DNA of 64,000 bases, taken from positions 83,272 through 147,271 of the forward strand of contig NZ_JACJUG010000015.1 of the NCBI RefSeq assembly GCF_014174515.1. The letters run 5' to 3'. The DNA comes from Mitsuaria sp. WAJ17. GTDB taxonomy: Bacteria > Pseudomonadota > Gammaproteobacteria > Burkholderiales > Burkholderiaceae_C. The notes beneath the pieces are model-generated. The model searched no databases. It was not told the origin of the DNA and saw only the letters and a program-made list of their open reading frames with translations. How positions within the stretch are numbered: the first letter of the stretch is position 1; each line of letters starts with the position of its first letter. The position numbers and the translations under genes were made by a program. This document shows, piece after piece, positions 56,712 through 64,000 of the stretch.

Positions 56712-59700
56712 ATGATGAAGAACTTTCAATGGCTGCGGCGCAGCGGCTGGATGCTGCCTGCCTTGTCGGCGCTGGGCATCCTGACGGCGGGGAGCGGCCA
56801 GGCCGCAACCTACTTCGAAGAGCAAGGGCAGCTGCTGCGAAGCTCTCGATCTGTCAAGGCCTTGGGTCCGGATCTCTTCGGCGATCGCATCAGCCACTAC
56901 GACGGCGGCCTGGAGTTCGTCCAGACGGACGTGAACCTGGTGGGGTCCAGCAGTCTGTCCATCTCAGTGGGGCGCCGGTTCGCCTCCGGGCCTCACTGGA
57001 GCATGGCTAGCGGCCACTTCGGACGCTGGGATCTTGAAATTCCGCGGGTGCAGGGCGTCTTTGCCGCGAGCAAGGGCTTCGTGTCCGGCCCAGGTACGCC
57101 TCGTCGCTGCTCGGAGTTTTCGCCTCCACCATCGGCGCAAGGCTTCGCGCAGGAGGGCATTTGGCTCGCCAAGGAGTACTGGCGCGGTATTCAACTCTAC
57201 GTCCCCGGCGGCGGCAGCAAGGAGATCCTCAAGCGGGGGCCCGGCAGCCCGCAAGGCCCTGCGGACCAGCAGAGCTACCCCCTGCTGACCAAGGACTACT
57301 GGCAGCTTCGCTGCATTCCGCTCGCCAATGGGGCGTCCCCTGACTCCGAGGGCTTCCTGGCCATCTCCCCGGACGGCACGCAGTACCGCTTCGACTGGAT
57401 GGCCGCGCGCCCCGTGGAGCGCCTGGAGCGCGGCACGGCCCTGCCCGAGGCCATGTCGGCGCGCTCCCGGGCGCTGGCGGTTTCCGGCAGCGGCAACGAG
57501 CGGCGCCGGCCCACGCGCTCGGCGGAGTATTTTCTCAATCGCAGCGAGCACTGGATCATGCCGACCTTGGTGCAGGACCGCTTCGGCAACCGGGTCACCT
57601 ACACCTACGATCCGGCGAACCCCATGCATGTCGATGCCATCACCTCCAGTGATGGCCGGACCTTGAGGTTCACCTACGTCCAGGGCAGCAACCGGATCGA
57701 CTCCGTTACCGATGGGAAGCGTACCTGGCGCTATGTGTATGACGGCGTCACGGGAGACCTGACCGCCGTCGTGCAGCCGGACGACAGCCGTTGGGGCTTC
57801 ACCGTGGACAGCGCCCTGTTCGATCCAGCGCAGATGTACCTGGGCTCGCCTTCATGCTCGCAGAGCACCAATGAGTACTCCGGCGGCACCATCTTCAGCC
57901 GCACCAACACCCTGCGGATGACCCACCCCAGCGGCGCGCAGGGGCTGTTTGTCGTGGCTCCCGTCGAGCATGCCCGCGGCAATGTGTACAGCGTCTGCTG
58001 GATAGGCAATGGGGGCGTCAATTTCCCAAGTTCTCCGCCGTACTTTGCCAAGCACAGCATCCAGTCCAAGGAGATTTCTGGGCCCGGTATGCCCACCATG
58101 CGGTGGTCCTACGCCTACAGCCCCTCGGCAGGCCAGGGGTCCGTGGAAGGTTGCAGCGGCAACTGCCCCAGCACCAAGTGGGTCCAGATCAATGAGCCGA
58201 GCGGCCGTTTCACCCGCATGACCTTCGGTATCCGCGCGGGTGGCAACGAAGGCCTGCTGCTGAAGTCAGAGGACTTCGACGCCCAAGGTGTGCTCAAGCG
58301 ATCGGTGACTCAATCCTACCGGGCTTATGACGCAGGACCGTATCCGACCTCGGTGGGGCAGAGCATCCAGCCCATCGCAGAAAACTACACGAACGGCCGG
58401 CTGCAGCCGCTCGAGGCGCGGGAGACCTCCCAGCAGGGCGTGGCCTTCGCCTGGCGAGCCATCCGTTTCGACACGCTCGGACGTTCGCTTCAGGTGACGA
58501 AGTCCGGTCCGGCAGGCAGCCGTACCGAGACGACAACCCTCATCGACCTGAGCAATCCCTGGGTGCTGGGCCTGACGGAGTCCGTTACCTTCGAGGGCGT
58601 GGGGGTCTCCGTCTTCAATACTTATGACAGCCTGGGTCGCAAGACCTCCGACAAGGTGTTCGGAGTGCCCCAATTCAGCTACGGCTACAACGCCGACGGC
58701 AGCCTGGCCTGGAAGCAGGACGGACGCGGAAACCGGACCCGCTACGACGACTACAAGCTGGGTCTGCCGCGTTTGGTGAGCTACGCGGATGGCAGCAGCG
58801 AAGCCGTCACCGTGGATGAGCTCGGCTTCATCACCAGCCATCGCACGGCGGCCAACTACACCACGGCCTATGGCTATGACCTCATGGGCCGACTCAACCT
58901 GGTCACGCCGCCTTCCGGTTTTGCCTCCACGAGCCTGAACTTCGAGCAGGTGGCCAGCGCCGAGTATGGCGTCCCGGCCGGGCATTGGCGCCAGACCGTC
59001 ACCAAGGGCAATGCCAAGACCATTACGTTGCTGGACGCCTTGTGGCGCCCAGTGATGACGCGCAGTTTTGATGCAAGCCAGGAAGCCGCGACCCGCAAGG
59101 TGGTGGTCAAGGGCTATGACGTGGAGGGCCATCTGAGCTTCGAAAGCTATCCGGCGCGGGACTACGCTTCGGTGGCCGTGACAAGCCCCGGCAAGCGAAT
59201 GAGCTACGACGCCCTGGGCCGGATGACGCTGACCGAGCAGGACAGCGAGTTGGGCGTGCTCCAGACCCGTCAGGACTACCAGAGCGGCTTTGTCACCGCC
59301 ATCACCAACCCGCGCGGCAAGGTCACGACCCAGCGCTTCTGGGCTCTGGATAACCCGACGGAGGCCAGCCTTGCTCAGATCGACCTGCCCGAAGGGGTGC
59401 AGGTGCAGATCAATCGCAATGTACTGGGCAAGCCCACCTCCATCACCCGCGGTGGTGGTGGTGTGAGCGTGACGCGCAGCTATGTGTACGACGCCGGGCG
59501 GCGCCTGTGCAAGACGGTCGAACCGGAAGTCGGCGCGACCCTGCAGGACTATGACGCCGCCGGCAATCTGGCCTGGCGGGCCCCCGGTCTGGCACTGACC
59601 TCTGGTAGCAGCTGCGACACCGCATCCGTGGCTGCGGCGGCCAAGATCAGCTACACCTATGACGCCGTCAACCAGCTCACCGCCACCAGCTATGGTGACG

Positions 59701-62700
59701 GCAGCCCTGGCATCACCCGCAGCTACTGGGACGATGGCAAGCCCAAGTCCGTGTCGTCTGCCGGTACGGTCTGGAACTACAGCTACAACGCCCTGCGCCA
59801 GCTGGAGACCGAGGTGCTGAGCTTTGGCGGCAAGACTTTCGGCTTCAGCCGCAGCTACAACCTGGCGGGCGACTTGGCCGGCCTGGTCTACCCCGCCAGC
59901 AATGGCACGCCCGGCCCCGCGCTGAACTTCAGCCCCAATGCATTGGGCGAGCCCAGTGTGGTGAGCGGCTATGCCAGCCAGGTCAGCTTCCATCCCAATG
60001 GAGCGGTTGCGGGCTACACGCTGGCCAATGGCGTGGTGCACACGGTGTCGCAGAACCTGCGCGGCCTGCCCAGCCAGAACAGTGATAGCGGCGTGCTGAA
60101 TGATGTGTACGCCTACGACGCCAACGGCAATGTGGTGGGGATCACGGATCAGCAGGAGTCCGTGTTCAACCGCAGCATGAGCTATGACGGCCTGGATCGC
60201 CTCACCGGCACCAGCGCCCCCGGCGTCTGGGGCACCGCCAGCTACACCTATGATGCGGTGGACAATCTGCGCACCGCCGTGGTCGGCAGCCGCAACGCCA
60301 CGCTGAACTATGCCGACGGGCGCAACCGCCTGAGCAGCATCACGGTCAACGGCAGCACCAGCAACTACAGCTACGACCCCTACGGCAACATCACCGGCAA
60401 GGGCGGGCAGACCTTCAGCTTCGACCAGGGCAACCGGCTGAGCGCTTCGTCGCTGGGCGGTGGCTATGTGTACGACGGCCTGGGCCGTCGTGTGCAGGTC
60501 GTGACCAAGGCGGGCGAGACCCGTCTGCAGGTCTACAGCCAGGACGGGCAGCTGCTGTGGTCGACGACGCCGGGCGGCTCCGTGCCAGCCAGCATCGTGG
60601 GCTACACCTGCCCGCCCGGTACCACGCTGTCTGGCACCAGCTGCGTGGGCACCACGACCAAGGCCGCAACGCCGACCTACGCCTGCGACTCCGGCTACAC
60701 GCTCAGCGGCTCAAGCTGCTCCAAGAGCGTGGTGGAGACCAAGGCCGCAACCCAGACTCAGGTATGCCCGGGCGGCATGACGCTTCAGGCGGGCCAGTGC
60801 GTGGGCACCGCGACGGAGCCCGCCACGCTGCAGTATTCCTGCCCCGACACAAGCTGGACCCTGAGCGGCAGCACCTGCAGCCGTACGACCACCGCCACAC
60901 AGGCGGCCACCGAAACGCTGAGCTGTACCCGCGGCACCCTCGTGGGAGGCCAGTGCCAGGTGCCTGACAGCAAACCGGCAACGCCCGTCTATGGCTGCCC
61001 GGACACCAGCTGGACCCTGAGCGGCAGCAGCTGCAGCAAGACGGTGCCGGACGACTACGCGGCCACGGTCTCCGGCTACACCTGCCCCAGCGGGGGCACG
61101 CTCAGTGGCAGCAGCTGCGTGGTGAGCAGCTCGGTGCCGGCCACCCCTTCCTACAACTGTGCTGGCGTGGGCAGCTTGTCGACCTACAACGGCATGGCCG
61201 CCTGCGTCACGCCGTCGGTCTATGCCAACACCGGCTCTGAAGCGCCCGCCGCCTGCAGTGACGAATACGGCAGCTACGGCCTGAGCTACCTGGGCGCCAA
61301 GCAAACGGCGGGCAAGCTGTGGGCCTGCGCCTATCAGCCCAAAGTCACCGGCTACAGCTGCAGCTCGGGTACCTTGCAGGGCAGCCAATGCGTCAGCAGC
61401 TCGTCCTATGGCGCCACGCCTACCTACAACTGCCCCTCGGGCGGCACGCTGGATGGCAGCATGTGCCGTCGCAGCAAGCTCGTGACGCAGGCGGCCTCGG
61501 TCTCCGGCTATAGCTGCCAGCCCGGCTACACCTTGTCGGGCACGACCTGCAACGGCTATGTCTACGAAGCCCCGGTCAAGCGCTACAGCTGCCCGTCGGC
61601 AGACTGGACGTTGTCTGGCACGACTTGCTCGAAGACCACCGCCGAATCCCAGGGCGCATCCCCGCGCTATACCTGCCGCAGCGGCTGGACCTTGAGCGGC
61701 CAGACCTGCTCCACGTCCACGACGCAAGCCCCCACGACGCAGTACAGCTGTGACAGCGGTTGGACCCTGAGCGGCAGTTCTTGCTCGCGCACGACGGTCA
61801 GCACCGTGGGAGCCCGCATCACTGGCTACACCTGCGACACGGGTTACACCTTGCAGGCAGACAACACCTGCAAGACCAGCAGCAGCACCCCGGCCACGCC
61901 GAAGTACGGCTGCCCGGACGGCAGCAGTTCCACGGCAGGTGGCACCTGTCCCAGCGGCGTGCAGGGCACGGCCTATATCTACCTGGGCAACAAGCTGATT
62001 GCCGAGACGGTGGTGGGCGGCTCGACCCAGTACGTGCACACGGATGCCCTGGGCAGCCCGGTGGCCCGCACGGGCCCCACGAAGGCACTGATCAGCCGCA
62101 CGCGGTATGAGCCTTACGGCTATGTGGCGGCGGGGGCCAAGCCCAGTGCCAGCACCAGCCAGGTGGGGTTCACGGGACATGTGCAGGATGCGGAGACGGA
62201 GCTGGTGTACATGCAGCAGCGGTACTACGATCCCATCGCTGGGCGCTTTCTCTCCGTAGATCCCATCGTTACTGATGCGAATACGGGGAAGGGCTTCGGG
62301 TTGTATACGTATGTGGACAACAACCCTTATACGAAGGTAGATCCGGATGGGCGAGAGCCTGAGATGCACAGGTGGGCCGATCCTAAGGGAATGACTCACG
62401 CTGAGGCGACTTCTGGGCTTCGAATGGCTGGTGAAGTCGCACTTAGTATGGTGCCGGGCGCCAGTTCAGTTGAATACGCCAGCAATGGACAGCTTGGCAT
62501 GGCTGCAGCGATGCTAGTTGTTGACCTTGGTCCAGCGAAGGTACTGAAGGCCGCGGAAAAGGTAGTTGAAGCTACCAAGGGGGTCAAAGCGGTAGAGCGT
62601 ACCGGTGCCAGTAAGATGCAGAAAGCTGTTGAAAGGGGTCAGGCGCCGAAAGGTATTGAGCGCGTGGATAAAGCGCATGATGCACCTGGGGCCAAAGATC

Positions 62701-62840
62701 ATGTGCACTTCAAGGACGGGACTTCAATGAATCACGACGGCACCATTCACGATGCCCACAAGGGAACGCCGTCACCGACCAACAAAGAGTCAAAATGGCT
62801 CGAAAATAATGGCTGGACTGGAAAGCCTGAGGGGCAATGA
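56712..62840 (+). CDS. Secreted RHS-repeat protein with cysteine-repeat insertion and toxin-like C-terminus
   Basis: 2042 residues starting at one of two adjacent ATGs (56712, 56715) behind GGGAGGGG. It has a Sec signal peptide (ALSALGILTAGSGQA), so export is not by the T6SS route of canonical Rhs proteins. Residues about 40-1290 are RHS/YD repeats (YTYDPANP, YDALGRMTLTEQD, YSYDPYGNITGKGG and many others). Residues about 1297-1750 are a block of 16 cysteine-paired repeats, CxxGxTLSGSxC, carrying 34 cysteines, inserted just before the shell resumes with AYIYLGNKLIAETV. The RHS core closes with RYYDPIAGRFLSVDPI and NPYTKVDPDGRE. A 160-residue tip then follows with a hydrophobic stretch and a C-terminal DHVHFKDGTSMNHDGT-HDA...WLENNGW motif, which resembles short nuclease-type polymorphic toxin tails. 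The tip has lower GC. The last four bases overlap the SUKH-type immunity gene. Confidence 0.9.
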   Translation: MMKNFQWLRRSGWMLPALSALGILTAGSGQAATYFEEQGQLLRSSRSVKALGPDLFGDRISHYDGGLEFVQTDVNLVGSSSLSISVGRRFASGPHWSMASGHFGRWDLEIPRVQGVFAASKGFVSGPGTPRRCSEFSPPPSAQGFAQEGIWLAKEYWRGIQLYVPGGGSKEILKRGPGSPQGPADQQSYPLLTKDYWQLRCIPLANGASPDSEGFLAISPDGTQYRFDWMAARPVERLERGTALPEAMSARSRALAVSGSGNERRRPTRSAEYFLNRSEHWIMPTLVQDRFGNRVTYTYDPANPMHVDAITSSDGRTLRFTYVQGSNRIDSVTDGKRTWRYVYDGVTGDLTAVVQPDDSRWGFTVDSALFDPAQMYLGSPSCSQSTNEYSGGTIFSRTNTLRMTHPSGAQGLFVVAPVEHARGNVYSVCWIGNGGVNFPSSPPYFAKHSIQSKEISGPGMPTMRWSYAYSPSAGQGSVEGCSGNCPSTKWVQINEPSGRFTRMTFGIRAGGNEGLLLKSEDFDAQGVLKRSVTQSYRAYDAGPYPTSVGQSIQPIAENYTNGRLQPLEARETSQQGVAFAWRAIRFDTLGRSLQVTKSGPAGSRTETTTLIDLSNPWVLGLTESVTFEGVGVSVFNTYDSLGRKTSDKVFGVPQFSYGYNADGSLAWKQDGRGNRTRYDDYKLGLPRLVSYADGSSEAVTVDELGFITSHRTAANYTTAYGYDLMGRLNLVTPPSGFASTSLNFEQVASAEYGVPAGHWRQTVTKGNAKTITLLDALWRPVMTRSFDASQEAATRKVVVKGYDVEGHLSFESYPARDYASVAVTSPGKRMSYDALGRMTLTEQDSELGVLQTRQDYQSGFVTAITNPRGKVTTQRFWALDNPTEASLAQIDLPEGVQVQINRNVLGKPTSITRGGGGVSVTRSYVYDAGRRLCKTVEPEVGATLQDYDAAGNLAWRAPGLALTSGSSCDTASVAAAAKISYTYDAVNQLTATSYGDGSPGITRSYWDDGKPKSVSSAGTVWNYSYNALRQLETEVLSFGGKTFGFSRSYNLAGDLAGLVYPASNGTPGPALNFSPNALGEPSVVSGYASQVSFHPNGAVAGYTLANGVVHTVSQNLRGLPSQNSDSGVLNDVYAYDANGNVVGITDQQESVFNRSMSYDGLDRLTGTSAPGVWGTASYTYDAVDNLRTAVVGSRNATLNYADGRNRLSSITVNGSTSNYSYDPYGNITGKGGQTFSFDQGNRLSASSLGGGYVYDGLGRRVQVVTKAGETRLQVYSQDGQLLWSTTPGGSVPASIVGYTCPPGTTLSGTSCVGTTTKAATPTYACDSGYTLSGSSCSKSVVETKAATQTQVCPGGMTLQAGQCVGTATEPATLQYSCPDTSWTLSGSTCSRTTTATQAATETLSCTRGTLVGGQCQVPDSKPATPVYGCPDTSWTLSGSSCSKTVPDDYAATVSGYTCPSGGTLSGSSCVVSSSVPATPSYNCAGVGSLSTYNGMAACVTPSVYANTGSEAPAACSDEYGSYGLSYLGAKQTAGKLWACAYQPKVTGYSCSSGTLQGSQCVSSSSYGATPTYNCPSGGTLDGSMCRRSKLVTQAASVSGYSCQPGYTLSGTTCNGYVYEAPVKRYSCPSADWTLSGTTCSKTTAESQGASPRYTCRSGWTLSGQTCSTSTTQAPTTQYSCDSGWTLSGSSCSRTTVSTVGARITGYTCDTGYTLQADNTCKTSSSTPATPKYGCPDGSSSTAGGTCPSGVQGTAYIYLGNKLIAETVVGGSTQYVHTDALGSPVARTGPTKALISRTRYEPYGYVAAGAKPSASTSQVGFTGHVQDAETELVYMQQRYYDPIAGRFLSVDPIVTDANTGKGFGLYTYVDNNPYTKVDPDGREPEMHRWADPKGMTHAEATSGLRMAGEVALSMVPGASSVEYASNGQLGMAAAMLVVDLGPAKVLKAAEKVVEATKGVKAVERTGASKMQKAVERGQAPKGIERVDKAHDAPGAKDHVHFKDGTSMNHDGTIHDAHKGTPSPTNKESKWLENNGWTGKPEGQ
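60600..61962 (+). repeat. Tandem cysteine-paired repeats inside the RHS gene
   Basis: Sixteen units of about 25 to 30 codons, each with an aromatic, Cys, a short loop, TLSGS/T and a second Cys, then a Ser/Thr/Ala/Pro spacer such as ATP. Unit 8 is expanded and degenerate with four cysteines. Total 34 cysteines in about 454 residues. The units are diverged at DNA level, so this is an old array rather than a recent duplication. Confidence 0.9.
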
Positions 62841-63358
62841 ACAGACAGACTATGCGAAAGAAAATTGAACAGCATTGGGGTCAATCTGGATTAGTGACTA
62901 TGAGCTCTCGTGATGCTGTGGCGCTAGGATTTAGTCTTGATGAGTCGCGCCTTCTTGAAGATATTGGATTTCCGGAGTGGGCTGCTCCAAACATTTGGAT
63001 GCATGAGCCACGTTTCTATGGGGATGAATATTTGTTGTTAGGTGAGGATCGGGAGGATAGGCTGATCCTATATCGCAAGGCAACACATGAAGTGATTGTT
63101 GCCTTGCCGGAGGTGGATTCCTATTTATATGTATCTCAGGGGGTTATTGGTTTTATCGCCAGTCTGATCTTATATGCAGACATGGTGGATTCTGCAATTG
63201 CAGTCCGTGGAAGCGACGTATTTGTAAAAAACCAAATACCGAAGGCCTTAATTGCCAAATTTGAAGCGGAGGTCCTTGACGCTTGCCCGTTGCCTTCGGG
63301 GGCGGCTTCATTCTGGCTCGAGGAAATCAAGCGCTTGCGGAACGGCCACGCCGACTAG
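62837..63358 (+). CDS. SUKH-type immunity protein for the RHS toxin tip
   Basis: 173 residues; the ATG overlaps the RHS stop (ATGA), which couples translation of toxin and antidote. The fold-level pattern fits the SUKH superfamily (SUKH-4-like). There is an N-terminal helix with RDAVALGFSLDESRLLEDIGFPEWA, a DEYLLLGEDREDRLILYRKATHEVIVALP beta sheet, then YVSQGVIGFIASLILYADMVD. The GC content is clearly lower than the core genome and matches the toxin tip. SUKH proteins neutralise several nuclease and deaminase toxins of polymorphic systems; the exact subclass is not certain. Confidence 0.75.
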   Translation: MNRQTMRKKIEQHWGQSGLVTMSSRDAVALGFSLDESRLLEDIGFPEWAAPNIWMHEPRFYGDEYLLLGEDREDRLILYRKATHEVIVALPEVDSYLYVSQGVIGFIASLILYADMVDSAIAVRGSDVFVKNQIPKALIAKFEAEVLDACPLPSGAASFWLEEIKRLRNGHAD

Positions 63359-63400
63359 AAACACAGGCGAGATGGGGCTCGGGGTCACAAGGGGCTCGGG

Positions 63401-63435
63401 GGGCTCGGGGTCAGATACCGTCTTGAATTTCAAGC
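63401..63435. repeat. REP-like palindromic sequence, copy 1
   Basis: GGGCTCGGGGTCAG followed by TCTTGAATTTCAAG. The GGGTCAG + TCTTGA..CAAG layout recurs at 63579 and 63741 and resembles RAYT-associated REP elements common in Burkholderiales. Confidence 0.55.
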
Positions 63436-63578
63436 TTAGGCACAGCCAAAGCGGGATCAAACGGACGGCCTGAGCGCAGCACGCTGAAGATCAGCATCGC
63501 CATCTTGTGCATGCAGGCCCCGATGATGGCCTTGGGGGCATGGCCTGTGGTCTTGAGTCGCTCTGCGAAACGCCGAAA
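63411..63578 (-). pseudogene. IS110-family transposase C-terminal fragment
   Basis: A 55-codon stretch read on the minus strand (RRFAERLKTTGHAPKAIIGA, then HKMAMLIFSVLRSGRPFDP) matches the tail of IS110/IS1328-type transposases, where a GKPxKVAL-ACMRKLL-type helix precedes RxGxPFDP. The N-terminal DEDD catalytic domain is missing, and the upstream sequence is REP-like debris. A remnant only. Confidence 0.65.
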
Positions 63579-63616
63579 TCGGGGGCAGGCCTTAATTCTT
63601 AAGTCCGAGCCTGTCG
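63579..63616. repeat. REP-like palindromic sequence, copy 2
   Basis: TCGGGGGCAGGCCTTAATTCTTAAG. Shares TCGGGGGCAGGCCTTAA with copy 3; it forms the junction at which the IS110 fragment stops. Confidence 0.5.
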
Positions 63617-63740
63617 ATCCGCGCCCTGGGCGCGCTCGATGATCCGCCGCCGGCCTCCTCGGCGTTGAGCTGTCCGGTGATGAGCACCTCCATATCAGCA
63701 AGGGACTCCCGGGCTCGGGGTCACTCCCGGGCTCGCGGGC

Positions 63741-63780
63741 TCGGGGGCAGGCCTTAAATCTCAAGTCAAGACCTGACCCC
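63741..63780. repeat. REP-like palindromic sequence, copy 3
   Basis: TCGGGGGCAGGCCTTAAATC then TCAAGTCAAGACCTGACCCC, with imperfect complementarity between GGGGGCAGG and CCTGACCCC. Confidence 0.55.
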
Positions 63781-63926
63781 AATCCCTGGCGTCTGAGGTC
63801 CCCGCTACCGTCCACGATTGGGACGCCAGCAGCCTCGGGCCGCGCCTGCGCTACGACGCGCCAAGCGCACCGATGTATTGACCCAGTGAAAACCTGCTCA
63901 GGTGTTACCTTAGAGAGGAAGACACC

Positions 63927-64000
63927 ATGAGTACGTTGATGGACGAAGAGATCAAGCGCTGGACCGCGAAGCGCAAGACGGCATTGGTCCTGGAGATCAT
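63927..64000 (+). CDS. IS3-type transposase OrfA-like helix-turn-helix protein (partial at right edge)
   Basis: Only the first 24 codons are visible (MSTLMDEEIKRWTAKRKTAL, then VLEI). An AGAGAGGAAG ribosome site precedes the ATG. The sequence matches the DUF1153/HTH start of OrfA proteins of an IS3-related group (EIKRWTARRKSALVLEI-type). A possible left inverted repeat begins near 63879 (TGACCCAGTGAAAACC). The partner OrfB with the DDE core would lie outside the window. Confidence 0.75.
   Translation, partial: MSTLMDEEIKRWTAKRKTALVLEI

Larger units (their letters stand above)
63359..63926. other. Degenerate mobile-element debris downstream of the immunity gene
   Basis: No intact gene. The region holds repeated GGGCTCGGGG blocks, three REP-like palindromic sequences, an IS110 transposase fragment and, at its right end, the leader of an IS3-type element. 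A short purine-rich GAGAGGAAG site precedes the last ORF. Confidence 0.7.

Noticed and set aside
60600..61962. The repeat block considered as a CRISPR or DNA-level satellite
   Set aside because: The units are diverged in DNA, in frame and have a protein pattern (paired Cys); no constant repeat and unique spacers exist.

Overview
The window is GC-rich DNA (roughly two thirds G+C by eye), densely packed with short intergenic gaps. It looks like a chromosome segment of a betaproteobacterium of the order Burkholderiales (Sphaerotilaceae/Roseateles-like). The gene order pyrG-kdsA-(DUF1330)-eno-ftsB, a complete Entner-Doudoroff pair, LexA boxes of the CTGT-N8-ACAG type, and the set of secreted S9/S41 peptidases and large Sec-exported RHS proteins all fit. 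No rRNA, tRNA or CRISPR array was seen.

Layout. 1-10992 is core genome on the minus strand: a lipoprotein 5'-nucleotidase cut by the left edge, nicotinamide riboside salvage (PnuC plus an NadR-type kinase), then ftsB, eno, a DUF1330 protein, kdsA, pyrG, an alpha/beta hydrolase and mutS. 11085-19270 is an accessory island, a decayed prophage. It has an integrase N-terminus fused to a membrane protein, an endolysin, DUF2335 and small phage-type genes, an AntA/AntB antirepressor operon with several palindromic control sites, two unrecognised cargo genes, and an SRAP (YedK) gene next to an unknown gene headed by a LexA box. A 12-bp direct repeat lies at both ends. Just outside, a second LexA box sits exactly in the spacer of a promoter driving a 59-residue membrane peptide.

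19896-32752 holds pirin, edd-eda, a thioesterase, xthA, a chemotaxis receptor, DUF4337, folA, thyA, an MscS-like channel and an ABC exporter. 32875-37807 is a MarR-controlled tripartite efflux operon (marR, outer-membrane factor, HlyD/EmrA-like, EmrB-like MFS) with a tandem palindromic operator. 37838-39020 is an SPFH protein with a ribbon-helix-helix partner and a 20-bp palindrome upstream. 39079-56479 carries an acetyl-CoA hydrolase/transferase, a diguanylate cyclase, miaA, a RluF-like pseudouridine synthase with a very long repetitive tail, mutL, a DedA protein, a tricorn-like S41 protease, a prolyl oligopeptidase, an AMIN-type amidase, tsaE and queG.

56712-64000 is the second accessory region. 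It begins with a 2042-residue Sec-secreted RHS protein whose RHS shell is interrupted by about 450 residues of cysteine-paired repeats. The RHS gene ends in a lower-GC toxin-like tip overlapping a SUKH-type immunity gene, followed by REP-like palindromes, an IS110 fragment and the start of an IS3-type element. The strongest candidates for something undescribed are the cysteine-repeat RHS protein with its toxin/immunity pair, and the two-LexA-box cassette around yedK.
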